Shown here: positions 20,866-30,006 of the stretch, in pieces
Layout of the letters: the number at the start of each line of letters is the position of its first letter
Numbering within the stretch: position 1 is the stretch's first letter
DNA from: Carnobacterium iners
Lineage (GTDB): Bacteria; Bacillota; Bacilli; Lactobacillales; Carnobacteriaceae
Assembly: GCF_900177385.1 (NCBI RefSeq)
Contig: NZ_FXBJ01000002.1
Span: 421,001-485,000, forward strand
Reading direction: 5' to 3'
DNA: 64,000 bases
Notes under the pieces: model-generated
The model's input: only the letters and a program-made list of their open reading frames with translations
The model's database searches: none
What the model was told of the DNA's origin: nothing
Position numbers and translations under genes: made by a program

Positions 20866-21681
20866 ATGACTATTGAACTCATTGCTATTGATTTAGATGG
20901 AACACTATTAAACAATAATAAGACTATTAGCCCAAGAGTAAAAGATACGTTGATAAAAGCAAAAGAAAAAGGAATTAAAGTTGTTATTTGTACTGGCCGA
21001 CCTTTACCCGGCGTAACCGATTTTTTAAAAGAATTAAATTTACAAGAAGCGGGCGATTACGTGATTACGTATAATGGTGCGCTTGTTCAAAAAGCAGACG
21101 ACGGTATGGCTATTGCTCACCATACTATGTCATTTGATGACTTTTTAGAAGTCGAAGCAATGAGCCAAAAAATTGGTGTTCATTGTCAGACGTTAGATGA
21201 AAAAGCGATTTATACTTCCAATAAAGACATTAGCAACTATACCGTTCGTGAGTCTACTTTAGTGAATATGCCTATTAAATATAGAAGTGTTGAAGAAATG
21301 GATTCTAGCTTAGTCATCAGTAAAATGATGATGGTTGATGAGCCTAAAATATTGGATGCCGGAATTGCACAAATTCCTCCCGTTTTTTACGAAAAATATA
21401 CGGTATTAAAAAGTGAGCCTTTTTATTTAGAAGTATTAAATAAAGCTGCCAGTAAAGGTCTAGCTTTAAAAGATTTATCTGATATCTTAGCTATCCCTAA
21501 AGAAAAGGTTATGGCTATCGGAGACAATGAAAACGATCGAGATATGCTAGTTTTTGCTGGCGTTGGAGTTGCGATGGGCAATGCAGTTGAGGGTATTAAG
21601 GCAATTAGCGATTATATTACGGATACAAATGAGTTAGATGGTGTAGCAACCGTTATCGAAAAATTAGTGTTTAACGAATAA
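20866..21681 (+). CDS. Cof-type HAD hydrolase
   Basis: A 271-residue haloacid-dehalogenase phosphatase of the Cof/YidA subfamily. The nucleophile motif DLDGTLLN is at residues 8-15, the second motif is VICTGRP, and the third GDNENDRDML is near residue 215, with a C2-type cap between. Such enzymes dephosphorylate sugar phosphates or FMN; the substrate cannot be read from sequence. It lies five bases after the HD gene with GGAGG before the ATG, so it is the third gene of the lipL operon. Confidence 0.9.
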   Translation: MTIELIAIDLDGTLLNNNKTISPRVKDTLIKAKEKGIKVVICTGRPLPGVTDFLKELNLQEAGDYVITYNGALVQKADDGMAIAHHTMSFDDFLEVEAMSQKIGVHCQTLDEKAIYTSNKDISNYTVRESTLVNMPIKYRSVEEMDSSLVISKMMMVDEPKILDAGIAQIPPVFYEKYTVLKSEPFYLEVLNKAASKGLALKDLSDILAIPKEKVMAIGDNENDRDMLVFAGVGVAMGNAVEGIKAISDYITDTNELDGVATVIEKLVFNE

Positions 21682-21734
21682 AAAGACCACTTAGGAGTAG
21701 CTACAGTTTGTAGTAACCCTTAAGTGGTTTTTTT
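21681..21734. terminator. Bidirectional terminator between the HAD and tautomerase genes
   Basis: ACCACTTA/TAAGTGGT outer stem with inner pairing, T-run on the plus strand and AAAAAG on the other side. The genes converge here. Confidence 0.85.
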
Positions 21735-21918
21735 ATTTTTGGCTAAGTAGTTCACCGTTTACAGCATAGTTTTCCGGTTGCATTTCATTAAGAATAACAT
21801 GTACTTTTTCACTTGGAGCATCTGTATTTTTAACGACCGCTTCAGTTACTTCTTTGACTAAATTGATCTTTTGTTCCACTGTACGTCCTGCAACTAATTC
21901 AATATGCACGAATGGCAT
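21733..21918 (-). CDS. 4-oxalocrotonate tautomerase family protein
   Basis: A 61-residue tautomerase-fold protein. With the ATG at 21918 the mature protein begins with Pro (MPFVHIELVAGRT), the catalytic N-terminal proline of the family, and carries a conserved Arg at position 12 or so. The longer reading frame upstream would bury this proline and cannot be right; AAGGA lies seven bases before this ATG. Small members are usually hexamers acting on enol/keto substrates; the physiological substrate is unknown. Confidence 0.9.
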   Translation of the reverse strand: MPFVHIELVAGRTVEQKINLVKEVTEAVVKNTDAPSEKVHVILNEMQPENYAVNGELLSQK

Positions 21919-22045
21919 TTTCATTCCTTCTTTCTCTTTTAAATTTTTTCTTGATTTTTTTACAATAGAGCGTTTCATTAGAAATTCTTAGTATTCTTTT
22001 GTATACTTGTTTTGCACGAAAGATACTAGAAAGGAGTTTTGCTAC

Positions 22046-22486
22046 ATGTCAGATTCAAAAGTTTTGTACCAAACTACTGCTATTAATACCGGAGGAAGAA
22101 AGGGAGAAAGTCATTTACCAGATAAATCTTTCTCGGTACGCGTATCTACACCTAAAAAAATGGGGGGTACTGGTCAAGGAAGCAACCCTGAGCAACTTTT
22201 CGCACTTGGATACAGTGCTTGTTTTAACTCCGCACTGGAGCATATTATGAAAGAAGCAAATGCTAGTGGAAAATCACAAGTTACTGCAACGATTGAGTTA
22301 ATTTCTGATCCTACTGACAACGGCTTCAAACTAGCCGCTACTATGGAAGTTGCTATTGAAGGGAAAGATTTGGCTGAAACAAAAGAATGGGCTGATAAAG
22401 CGCATGCCTTTTGTCCTTATTCAAAGGCAACTAAAGGCAATATCGATGTTACAGTAACAGCTGTTGAGTATAAAAGAGACATTTGA
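22046..22486 (+). CDS. Organic hydroperoxide resistance protein, Ohr/OsmC family
   Basis: Thiol peroxidase that reduces organic hydroperoxides. Both redox cysteines are visible: GYSACFNSAL (about residue 56) and AFCPYSKAT (about residue 122), with spacing typical of Ohr. I start at the ATG at 22046 (MSDSKVLYQ), nine bases after AAAGGAG; length is 146. No MarR-type OhrR regulator is adjacent. It is divergent from the tautomerase gene. Confidence 0.93.
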   Translation: MSDSKVLYQTTAINTGGRKGESHLPDKSFSVRVSTPKKMGGTGQGSNPEQLFALGYSACFNSALEHIMKEANASGKSQVTATIELISDPTDNGFKLAATMEVAIEGKDLAETKEWADKAHAFCPYSKATKGNIDVTVTAVEYKRDI

Positions 22487-22502
22487 AAATAACTATTCAG
22501 TA

Positions 22503-22537
22503 AAAGAGTCGGATTTTTTAAATCCGTCTCTTTTTTC
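22503..22537. terminator. Terminator after ohr
   Basis: AGAG(T)CGGATTT/AAATCCG(T)CTCT stem followed by TTTTTT on the plus strand; it can also serve the convergent NUDIX gene. Confidence 0.85.
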
Positions 22538-22542
22538 TATGT

Positions 22543-23025
22543 TTATTCTTCTAACGGAATAATCTCTTCTTTTTTGTCTTTCATATATTGTTCAACTGCC
22601 CAACGATGACTGCCACGTTTCAACTTCTTCAACGCTTCTAAAGGTGTCATCCACTCTATTACGTTAAAGTCTTCTAAAGGATCACCAATTTTTAGCCAAG
22701 AATCAATGATATAAAAATAAGCAGGATTGTGGTAATACTTTTTACGATGAGTAGAATAAAAGTAGTCTTCCCCGGCACCGATATACTTACCCACTTCTAC
22801 CTCATAACCTAGCTCTTCTACACATTCTCTTTTAAGAGTCTCCTCATCTGTTTCTTGTTTCTCTTTTTCTCCCCCTGGCAATAAATATGAGCCATTTGGT
22901 GGTGAAACAACGACTATTTTATCTGCAGTAGAATTTAATAAAATACCATACACTCCAATTCGTATATGATAGTTTTCTGTTTTTAGTCTTTCACCAAAAG
23001 TATGAGCAATCATATCCATCACCAT
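22543..23025 (-). CDS. NUDIX hydrolase
   Basis: A 160-residue NUDIX protein. The NUDIX box is intact: GG at about residues 48-49 followed by E, then RECVEELGYE, matching GX5EX7REUXEEXGU. Members remove nucleoside diphosphates linked to another group; the substrate cannot be deduced. Start choice is unclear: four in-frame candidates (ATG, GTG, ATG, ATG) lie within five codons, with GGATGG between them. It is convergent with ohr and downstream of the group II intron. Confidence 0.85.
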   Translation of the reverse strand: MVMDMIAHTFGERLKTENYHIRIGVYGILLNSTADKIVVVSPPNGSYLLPGGEKEKQETDEETLKRECVEELGYEVEVGKYIGAGEDYFYSTHRKKYYHNPAYFYIIDSWLKIGDPLEDFNVIEWMTPLEALKKLKRGSHRWAVEQYMKDKKEEIIPLEE

Positions 23026-23110
23026 CCAATTTTTTATGATCCTTCTATTCTAATCTTATTCTCATTATTTTAACCGTTTACGTAAAAAGAGTCAATCTTA
23101 TTTACAATAA

Positions 23111-24968
23111 ATCGAGTAGGAGGAGCCTCACGGCTCCGACCTCTCACACCACCGTACGTACCGTTCGGTATACGGCGGTTCCATTTTATACTAAACATGT
23201 ATTTTATCGTAATGCTCTACACAAGAGACTAGGCCAAATTGGGCAAGTCTCTTGTTTGTGATAGTCGTTGTTAAAATCCAAGAATAGGCAATACGTACGA
23301 CACCCTTACTAGTGTGACTATTTTTATAGGCACTGTATTTGTCCATCCCTAATTTTATTAAGTTCTTTCGCCGATTCTTAGCTGTTTTCCATTTATGCCA
23401 AATACACATTCTGAGACGGACTCTCAAATGAGAGTCAATTTTCTTTAAAATGCTTTTCATTGAACCTATTTTATAGTAGTTTATCCACCCTCGAATCACT
23501 TGATTCAGTCGTTCCACTTGATATTTCGTATCAATACTCCAATTCTTACGTGTAAGTACTTTAAGTTTATATCGAAAGTTTTCTACTGAGATTTTATGTG
23601 GTTTCGCTTGATAGGTTTTCTTATTAAAATCTCGGTAAAAACCGAATCCTAAAAATTTCATTTCTGGATTATTTGGCTTCGTAATCTTAGATTTTGTACT
23701 ATTAACAATCAATCCTAACTTTTCTTCGATAAATTTTGTAACGGAACGCATCACTCTTCTCGCTGACATTTCACTCTTAACCATAATGATACAATCATCA
23801 GCGTAACGAACGAAACGGAGGTTTCGTTTTTCCAGTTCCTTATCAAGTTCATTAAGCATGATATTGCTCAATAGCGGTGAAAGGTTCCCTCCTTGCGGAG
23901 TTCCAATGCTAGTATCTTGAATAATCCCATTAACTTGTACTCCACTGACAAGAAATTTACGAATCAGCGAAATTACATCTCCATCGGAGATTGTTCTAGA
24001 GACTAAATTCATCAATCGGTCATGTTGCACCGTATCAAAGAAACGTTCAAGATCGATATCAACAATCCAGTCATATCCTTCATTGAAGTACACTAACGCC
24101 TGATTAATCGCCATTTCAGCTTGCCGGTTTGGTCGAAAACCGTAACTATAGTTACTAAAACCTTTATCGAATAAGGGAGTCAATACTTGTGCAATGGCTT
24201 GTTGAATCATACGGTCTTTAACTGTCGGGATTCCTAGTAAACGAACACCACCATTTGGTTTAGGAATCTCCACTCGAAGAACGGGTGAGGTTTGGTAGTT
24301 TCTTTGACGAATCTGAGCCATAACTTCTTCTTTGTTTCGAAGAAAATATATTCCTAGCTCGTCAATTGTCATGCCATCCACACCTGCGACACCTTTATTT
24401 CGTCTTACTTGTTCGAATGCTACAGTCAAATTCTCTTTATCTAAGATACGCTCAAGGATTTTTCTTTCATACATGTTTGTTATTTCCTTTCCTTCTCGTG
24501 AAGTCGGTATCCACTTTCTCGTCTTTTGACCAGCGGTCTATTTCCTCTTCCAATATTGATTTCCATAACGATAAAACGGTTCAGCCCTTCGCTCTGTCTA
24601 ACTTTCACTAGCTGTCTTCACTACTACGGCTTCTGCTGACTTCTCCTGTCTCAGGCTTGTATCACTACAAGTTTTTGAAATAAGAACAGAAGACCTCCCC
24701 AGTTAAGGTGCGAACTCTTTCTCTCCATCTATCTGCCATATCTACATCACACGATTGATACATTAGCTATTGGACTTCAGCTTCTTTTGCAACCTTATCC
24801 TCGTGCACTGCCTCCTATATGATTTCTGTTCGTCAGACCAGAGATTTGCCTCGAGCTTCCTTCAGATTCCACCTCACGGTGGACACCCTTGCTTTTAGCT
24901 ACATGCTTACCGCTAATCGGTCGCACTCAGGACTTTCACCTGTTAGAGTTTGCCCATGCTGGGCGAAC
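23111..24968 (-). mobile_element. Group II intron, class C-like
   Basis: A complete intron read on the minus strand. It begins GTTCGCCCAG at 24968 and ends CCTACTCGAT at 23111. About 490 bases of ribozyme domains I-III precede a maturase ORF in domain IV. Domain V (about 23137-23180) pairs CCGCCGTA with TACGGTGG and has a GAAC loop; domain VI has a GGAGCC/GGCTCC stem with a GTGA loop and the branch-point region CTACTCGAT. It lies directly behind the hairpin GAGTAGA/TCTACTC plus TGTTTTT, the terminator-associated target typical of class C introns. Exact ends are inferred. Confidence 0.87.
23191..24474 (-). CDS. ltrA: Group II intron reverse transcriptase/maturase
   Basis: A 427-residue intron-encoded protein. 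The reverse transcriptase has GIPTVKDRMIQQAIAQ, YSYGFRPNRQ, DIDLERFFDTVQHD, GTPQGGNLSPLLSNI and the active-site FVRYADD, followed by the maturase X domain with INYYKIGSM. The length and the C-terminal TTTITNKRLAQFGL, with no HNH endonuclease cysteines, fit the endonuclease-lacking class C type. It is intact, so the element may still be mobile. It initiates in intron domain IV. Confidence 0.95.
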   Translation of the reverse strand: MYERKILERILDKENLTVAFEQVRRNKGVAGVDGMTIDELGIYFLRNKEEVMAQIRQRNYQTSPVLRVEIPKPNGGVRLLGIPTVKDRMIQQAIAQVLTPLFDKGFSNYSYGFRPNRQAEMAINQALVYFNEGYDWIVDIDLERFFDTVQHDRLMNLVSRTISDGDVISLIRKFLVSGVQVNGIIQDTSIGTPQGGNLSPLLSNIMLNELDKELEKRNLRFVRYADDCIIMVKSEMSARRVMRSVTKFIEEKLGLIVNSTKSKITKPNNPEMKFLGFGFYRDFNKKTYQAKPHKISVENFRYKLKVLTRKNWSIDTKYQVERLNQVIRGWINYYKIGSMKSILKKIDSHLRVRLRMCIWHKWKTAKNRRKNLIKLGMDKYSAYKNSHTSKGVVRIAYSWILTTTITNKRLAQFGLVSCVEHYDKIHV

Positions 24969-24993
24969 AAAAACAGAGTAGATTTCTCTACTC
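24969..24993 (-). terminator. Terminator hairpin at the intron target site
   Basis: GAGTAGA/TCTACTC with a GAAA loop, followed by TGTTTTT and then the intron's first G at 24968. It is the probable terminator of folT and the 5' exon of the intron. Confidence 0.8.
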
Positions 24994-25087
24994 CTAAAAA
25001 AAGTCCAACTTTTTAGTGTCAGTATAACAGCTACCAAATAGTACCTTTTTTTGATTAGCATTGATTTTTGGATGTTTTCTATCTATT

Positions 25088-25606
25088 TTATTTAAGCTTT
25101 ATCGCTTTACGAAAAGCTTTGTTCTGAAGAACACCATACAATAAAATACAATTAACCGGCGCTAAAACTAAATTTTGGATAACGCGTGCTGGAAAAATAA
25201 CGTAAATCGCTTTGTCTAATATGATTTTCAACCACAATGTATTTAAACCCAAGTTAACAATCACTGTTGTCAACAAGACCGCTAAGATTACCCGCTTGAG
25301 TGTTTTAGGTTTTTTATATAAAATCAAACCATAAATAACGCCGCCTAAAAAAGCAGATAATGTAAAACCCGGGAAATATAAAGCTATTTTTGGAAATAAC
25401 ATAATCCCCATAAAGTCTGCCATTGCAGCAGCTGTACCCGCAATCCAAGGTCCATAAAGCATCGCAATGATAGCAACTGGTAAGAAACTAAAACCAATTC
25501 GAACAATCGGTGTCTCTATTGCTATGAATCTTGTTAATATAATATCCAATCCCATCAATAATCCGATAATTGAAATACTTCTTGCATCAAACTTATTCTT
25601 AACCAT
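25088..25606 (-). CDS. folT: Folate ECF transporter S component
   Basis: A 172-residue, six-helix membrane protein of the ECF S-component type, the substrate-binding part of energy-coupling factor transporters. The segments FPGFTLSAFLGGVIYGL and NTLWLKIIL match the FolT family. The tetrahydrofolate riboswitch directly upstream strongly supports folate as substrate. The shared EcfA/EcfT energising module is not in the window. Its terminator hairpin has been used as the insertion target of a group II intron. Confidence 0.9.
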   Translation of the reverse strand: MVKNKFDARSISIIGLLMGLDIILTRFIAIETPIVRIGFSFLPVAIIAMLYGPWIAGTAAAMADFMGIMLFPKIALYFPGFTLSAFLGGVIYGLILYKKPKTLKRVILAVLLTTVIVNLGLNTLWLKIILDKAIYVIFPARVIQNLVLAPVNCILLYGVLQNKAFRKAIKLK

Positions 25607-25656
25607 TTTGAAGATCTCCCTTTAAGAGCTCCACACATAAAAACTATGCAGCGAAT

Positions 25657-25747
25657 GCAGAAACAAAACCGCAAATTACCTAAGTAATTCTTCGTCTGAG
25701 GGCAACATCCCATCCCTACAGCACTTAACGCTTCATTTCCTACTCTG
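25657..25747 (-). promoter_or_regulatory. Tetrahydrofolate (THF) riboswitch
   Basis: On the minus strand the leader contains GCGTTAAGTG, then GGGATGTTGCC, then ACGAA, in the order and spacing of the THF riboswitch. Outer strands GTAGGAAA (25743-25736) and TTTCTGC (25663-25657) can form stem P1. It lies about 50 bases before the folT start and probably controls translation or termination of folT in response to folate. Confidence 0.88.
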
Positions 25748-26013
25748 TTTATTTGACTGACAAGTTTATTTGACTTGTTGCCGAAGGTAACTATAGCATG
25801 ATTTGAATTCGTCTGCCAATCTAACGCCTGTTTAATTGTTTTTTTTAGAAATCAGAAAAAACAAGAATAACCAACATAAAATCTTATCTCATTGAAAAAA
25901 TATATTTGGTCATAAACTTAATGTTATCTCTAGTTTTTTGAATAACAGATAAAAAACAGATACTATTTTCCTATTCAGAAAGTAAATGACTAGTATTCTT
26001 TTTTTATTAAAAT

Positions 26014-26274
26014 TTATTTTACCAACATTTTCATACTTGTATTTATCTTAACTAATTTTTCTAATTTTTCTTCAACAACTTTATTAATCTCATTCATTTT
26101 ATCAACTGCGCTCATGTAATTTAGATGTTCTTGTATACTCATACTTTCTTTAAATTGCATAATATTTTTTTGCATTTCAATTATTTTATTTAATATATCT
26201 AGACTATCTCCATATGCTTCAATAAAATCTTCTATCTCTACTTTTAATTCAATCCCAACTTTAGTTTCTGCCAC
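26014..26274 (-). CDS. Small coiled-coil protein of unknown function
   Basis: An 86-residue acidic/lysine-rich helical protein beginning (M)AETKVGIELKVEIEDF. It is almost entirely predicted helix with heptad-like Ile/Leu/Met spacing, suggesting a coiled coil. There is no cysteine, signal peptide or membrane segment. AGGAGG lies six bases before a GTG start, a strong reason to accept it. It follows the ABC transporter genes in the same direction with about 90 bases between; a functional link is possible but unproven. Confidence 0.7.
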   Translation of the reverse strand: MAETKVGIELKVEIEDFIEAYGDSLDILNKIIEMQKNIMQFKESMSIQEHLNYMSAVDKMNEINKVVEEKLEKLVKINTSMKMLVK

Positions 26275-26363
26275 GGTATTCCTCCTATTGCTATTTTTTT
26301 TTGAATAGATAAACCCAACTATCTTTTAGACTAAACAATTAATAACGACCTTTTTCATTCTTA

Positions 26364-27167
26364 TTATGAAGGAAGATTTCTCCTTAAAAAAACGATTTGC
26401 CCCATTCCGTATAGAATAAAGGCTAAGAGAAATAAAAGAATCGTTAACCAAAAACTACTCTCTTTTCCAGCGAGAATGTTTTCTGGAGAGAACAAGGTTA
26501 AGAACGTAGCATATTTCAAGAATTCGTACTCTTCGCTTTGCCTGGCTAACATTTGTATCAAAAAGGCTGCTAAAGGAACTCCAATGCTCCATAAATAGGC
26601 TGTCCGTGCTTCATTACACAGACAAGATATTAGAAAACCAAAACCATTAATAAATAAATGCAAACCTAGCAATCCAATATTTAAATATAAGTAAGATGAA
26701 ATAGTTAACTCTCCCGGGAAAGTTAGTTCTGAATAAATTAAGCCAATTATTGTAGAAGCCGTTAATAAAAGAGTCAAACTGCCAATAGCTACTATTGTTT
26801 GAGTCCGTATAATTTTGCTTCTAGATATCGGTGTTGCTAATAGATAAGCCATAGAACCATTGTCCACATATTTAACAACTAATTTATTTGATAAAATAAT
26901 AGAAAAAATGAGTGGAAATAGAATTAAAATAAAATTAAATAAGTAAGAAGACAGATACCCTGTTAAGTTTGCTTCTGCTGCTCCTACCATACCAAATGCT
27001 TTCATTATTCCAGGCATTGCTTTTTCAAAATCAGCCATAATATTCCCTAGCTCAGGATCGAACATAGAAATAATAATTGTTTCATACATCGTTAAGATAA
27101 GGATAAATAATACTAATAATACCCAAATAGATTTCATTTCTTTTTTCAATAATGGCCAACTAAACAT
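26364..27167 (-). CDS. ABC-2 type permease
   Basis: A 267-residue membrane protein with six hydrophobic segments, the typical ABC-2 exporter permease. It starts MFSWPLLKKEMKSIW, with a cytoplasmic basic N-terminus before the first helix. The ATG at 27167 has GGAGG six bases upstream; the longer frame includes that ribosome site. It overlaps the ATPase gene by a few bases, so the two form a transporter. The exported substrate is unknown. Confidence 0.88.
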   Translation of the reverse strand: MFSWPLLKKEMKSIWVLLVLFILILTMYETIIISMFDPELGNIMADFEKAMPGIMKAFGMVGAAEANLTGYLSSYLFNFILILFPLIFSIILSNKLVVKYVDNGSMAYLLATPISRSKIIRTQTIVAIGSLTLLLTASTIIGLIYSELTFPGELTISSYLYLNIGLLGLHLFINGFGFLISCLCNEARTAYLWSIGVPLAAFLIQMLARQSEEYEFLKYATFLTLFSPENILAGKESSFWLTILLFLLAFILYGMGQIVFLRRNLPS

Positions 27168-28050
27168 TGCTATCCTCCCCATAAAAATGCATAAAAGAAT
27201 TTTCTAATGTCTGAGCTTTTAATTCCATATTTGCAAGAGAATAGTTCGCTAATACTTTTATTAAAGGATTAATATCTCCTTGAATCGTTACGTTAATTTG
27301 TGTTTGATTCATAACTTTTAATTCAAACGGTTCTATCATAAATTTTTCCGCCGTTTCATGATTAAAAAACGTTAAAACAAAAATTTTATTTTGATTTTCT
27401 TTTAATATCTTTATATTTTCTATTGCTACAAGCTTACCCTTTTTTATAATGACTACTCGGTCACACGTTCGCTCAATTTCTTCAAGAAGATGGGAAGACA
27501 TTAAAATAGTCGTTCCTTTCTTTTTTTCTTCTTGGATAAGTTTAATAAATTTTTTTTGCATAAGTGGATCTAATCCACTTGTAGGCTCGTCAAGAATCAA
27601 GAGATCACTTTCCTGCATGAATGCACAGATTAAACCGATTTTTTGTTTCATCCCTTTAGACATTTTTTTTATTTTCAAATTAGGATTTAACTCAAAATAA
27701 GCGCATAGCTCTTTTGACCGATTACTATTTTTTATTCCTTTCATTTCACTAATAAACTGAATAAATTCTAATCCATCCATATTATTCATAAATGCAGGTT
27801 CTCCTGGTAAGTATCCAATATGTTTTTGAACACTTCTTGCCTCTTTCATAGGATCTTTCCCTAAAATATGACAAGACCCTTTGTCTGGTCTAGAAAACCC
27901 CATGAGATGTCTGATTGTTGTTGTTTTACCAGCACCATTGGGACCTAAAAATCCTAATACTTCTCCTTTTTTTAAATGAAACGTTAGATCAAAGATTCCA
28001 CGATCGTCTCCATAATCAACTGTCAACTGCTTAACTTCGATAATATTCAT
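27160..28050 (-). CDS. ABC transporter ATP-binding protein
   Basis: ATPase partner of the following permease, 296 residues. Walker A GPNGAGKTTTIRH, signature MSKGMKQKIGL (variant SKGM in place of LSGGQ), Walker B LLILDEPTSGLDPL and the H-loop SSHLLEE are all visible. A C-terminal extension of about 90 residues is typical of drug or peptide exporters. I prefer the ATG at 28050 (MNIIEVKQL) although AAGGAG is about 12 bases away; a start eight codons earlier has no ribosome site. Confidence 0.9.
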   Translation of the reverse strand: MNIIEVKQLTVDYGDDRGIFDLTFHLKKGEVLGFLGPNGAGKTTTIRHLMGFSRPDKGSCHILGKDPMKEARSVQKHIGYLPGEPAFMNNMDGLEFIQFISEMKGIKNSNRSKELCAYFELNPNLKIKKMSKGMKQKIGLICAFMQESDLLILDEPTSGLDPLMQKKFIKLIQEEKKKGTTILMSSHLLEEIERTCDRVVIIKKGKLVAIENIKILKENQNKIFVLTFFNHETAEKFMIEPFELKVMNQTQINVTIQGDINPLIKVLANYSLANMELKAQTLENSFMHFYGEDSNV

Positions 28051-28410
28051 GCACTCTGTTTTCTCCTTACCCATAAGAATGAATTTTATTATTTTATTTA
28101 TTCCATCAAAATTTTTTCAACTTAAAGTGATTGTAAATTATGTAAAATAATCAACTTGTTTATCTAAGAATAGTATTTATTTTTTGGATATAATTAAATA
28201 AAAAAAGGCTTCTAATAATTTCAGTATAAAAATATTACGCACAATAGTTAAATTAATTTCTATACTTTTAAAATAGGTTCAAGCCGCTTGCAATCTTTAA
28301 TTACCAAATATTTCTTATTTAATCATATTATCATAATTTAAATTAAATTTATATTCTATTTTTCTTTTACAACAAAATACACAACTTCATTTTTATATTT
28401 ATCTTTACTC
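28051..28410. other. AT-rich divergent gap
   Basis: About 360 bases between the ABC operon and the SulP gene. It is very AT-rich with no credible ORF, RNA gene or repeat. The ABC promoter must be here but no clear -35/-10 pair stands out. Confidence 0.4.
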
Positions 28411-28439
28411 TTGCCTATGGTAACATGTCTGTTTATAGG
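28411..28439 (+). promoter_or_regulatory. Promoter of the SulP gene
   Basis: TTGCCT (28411-28416), 17-base spacer, TATAGG (28434-28439), about 40 bases before the ATG. Confidence 0.55.
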
Positions 28440-28478
28440 ATTTTTTACACTGATGATTTTTAAAGAAGGAAGGTATCT

Positions 28479-29918
28479 ATGCAAAATTATAAAAAAGAAT
28501 GGTTTGGCAATATTAGAGGAGACATCTTAGCAGGAGTGGTTGTTTGTTTGGCCCTATTCCCTGAAGTTATTGGCTTCATGCTAGTTGCTGGTGTAGAACC
28601 CATTGTTGGGGTTTATGCAACTTTTTTTATCACAGCTGTTGCTGCATTCTTTGGAGCACGTACAGGATTAATTTCTGCAGCTGCTGGATCTGTTGCTTTA
28701 GTCCTTGCAAACTTAGTTGCAGAACACGGTGTTAATTACCTTTTCGCTGCGACCATTTTAGCTGGAGTTATACAAGTAGTATTAGGTCTTTTTAAAGTAG
28801 GAATTTTAATGCGTTATATCCCAAAGCCTGTCATGTTAGGATTTGTAAATGGTTTAGGGATTATGATGTTTTTATCTCAATTAGACCATTTTAAAGGTTC
28901 GTCTGTTTTAATTCTATTGGGTGTCATTGGAGTAGCTATTATTTTTTTAGCACCAAAGCTGACAAAAAGAATTCCTGCACCTATTATTTCAATTGTAGTC
29001 ATTACAGCACTAGTCTTAGGTTTAAATTTAAATGTTCAACTATTAGGTGATCTGGGGACGATTTCTAGTGAGCTGCCTCGTTTTGGAATCCCAAAAGTTC
29101 CATTTACTTTGGAAACGTTAAGAATTATCTTTCCCACTTCTCTATCGGTTGCAATAGTAGGCCTTGTTGAGTCTTTATTAACTGCTCAATTGGTCGATGA
29201 ATTAACACATACACCTAGTGATAAGAATAAAGAATCTTTGAGTCAAGGTTTAGGTAATCTAGCTTCTGGATTTTTTGGTGGAATAGCTGGCTGTGGAATG
29301 ATTGGTCAAACAATTATTAATATCAGTTATGGCGGTATCGGTCGTTTAGCAACATTTCTGTCTGGTTTCTTTATGTTGATGTCTGTTGTTTTATTCAACA
29401 AAGTAGTCGTCCAAATCCCCATTATTGCTTTAGCAGCTGTTATGGTTGTTGTAGCTTATGAAACAGTCGATTGGAGATCAGTTAAACGATTAACAATCAT
29501 GCCTAAAAACGAAAGCTTTGTTATGATTACAACTATTGCTATTGTCTTGATTACACATAATCTGGCTTATGGAGTAGTAATAGGAACATTAATAAGTGCT
29601 ATTTTTGCAGCATTCAAAATGACTCATATTAGTATCGAACCTGGTACAGATACTGACGATTACCATTATAAAGCTCATGGTCATCTTTATTTTGCATCAG
29701 CTGAGAAGTTTACAGACTTTTTCATGAATAATTTTAGTCATGAAGGAAATCTAGTTATTGATGTTAGTGCTATGACACTATGGGACTCAACAGCTGTTGA
29801 GGCTGTGGATAAATTGATTAGTAAAAATAAAAATACCGGTTCAAACGTTACTCTCATCAATCCCAATAAACAAAGCAAAGATCTTTTGAAAAAAATATCT
29901 TCTCATCATAAAAAGTGA
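28479..29918 (+). CDS. SulP family anion transporter with STAS domain
   Basis: Inner-membrane transporter of the SLC26/SulP family, 479 residues. It starts with a short cytoplasmic stretch, then LAGVVVCLALFPEVIGFM and repeated hydrophobic helices in the 7+7 inverted arrangement. At the C-terminus a STAS domain is seen in GNLVIDVSAMTLWDSTAVEAVDK (quoted here in part). Substrates in the family include sulfate, bicarbonate, fumarate and other anions; this one cannot be assigned. AAGGAAGG precedes the ATG. It is a single-gene unit with its own promoter and terminator. Confidence 0.92.
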   Translation: MQNYKKEWFGNIRGDILAGVVVCLALFPEVIGFMLVAGVEPIVGVYATFFITAVAAFFGARTGLISAAAGSVALVLANLVAEHGVNYLFAATILAGVIQVVLGLFKVGILMRYIPKPVMLGFVNGLGIMMFLSQLDHFKGSSVLILLGVIGVAIIFLAPKLTKRIPAPIISIVVITALVLGLNLNVQLLGDLGTISSELPRFGIPKVPFTLETLRIIFPTSLSVAIVGLVESLLTAQLVDELTHTPSDKNKESLSQGLGNLASGFFGGIAGCGMIGQTIINISYGGIGRLATFLSGFFMLMSVVLFNKVVVQIPIIALAAVMVVVAYETVDWRSVKRLTIMPKNESFVMITTIAIVLITHNLAYGVVIGTLISAIFAAFKMTHISIEPGTDTDDYHYKAHGHLYFASAEKFTDFFMNNFSHEGNLVIDVSAMTLWDSTAVEAVDKLISKNKNTGSNVTLINPNKQSKDLLKKISSHHKK

Positions 29919-29942
29919 TGCTAAAAGAATAATGAACTAAAG

Positions 29943-29990
29943 ACGAATAGAAGCAGGGACTGATATCCTTGCCTCTATTCTTTTATTTTT
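29943..29990 (+). terminator. Terminator of the SulP gene
   Basis: GAATAGA(A)GCA(G)GG / CC(TT)GCCTCTATTC stem followed by TTTTATTTTT. Confidence 0.85.
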
Positions 29991-30006
29991 AACTTTTTTC
30001 TTTATT

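Noticed and set aside
24819-25016. Plus-strand frames opposite the intron 5' region
   Set aside because: They lie on the complementary strand of structured ribozyme domains and have no ribosome sites.
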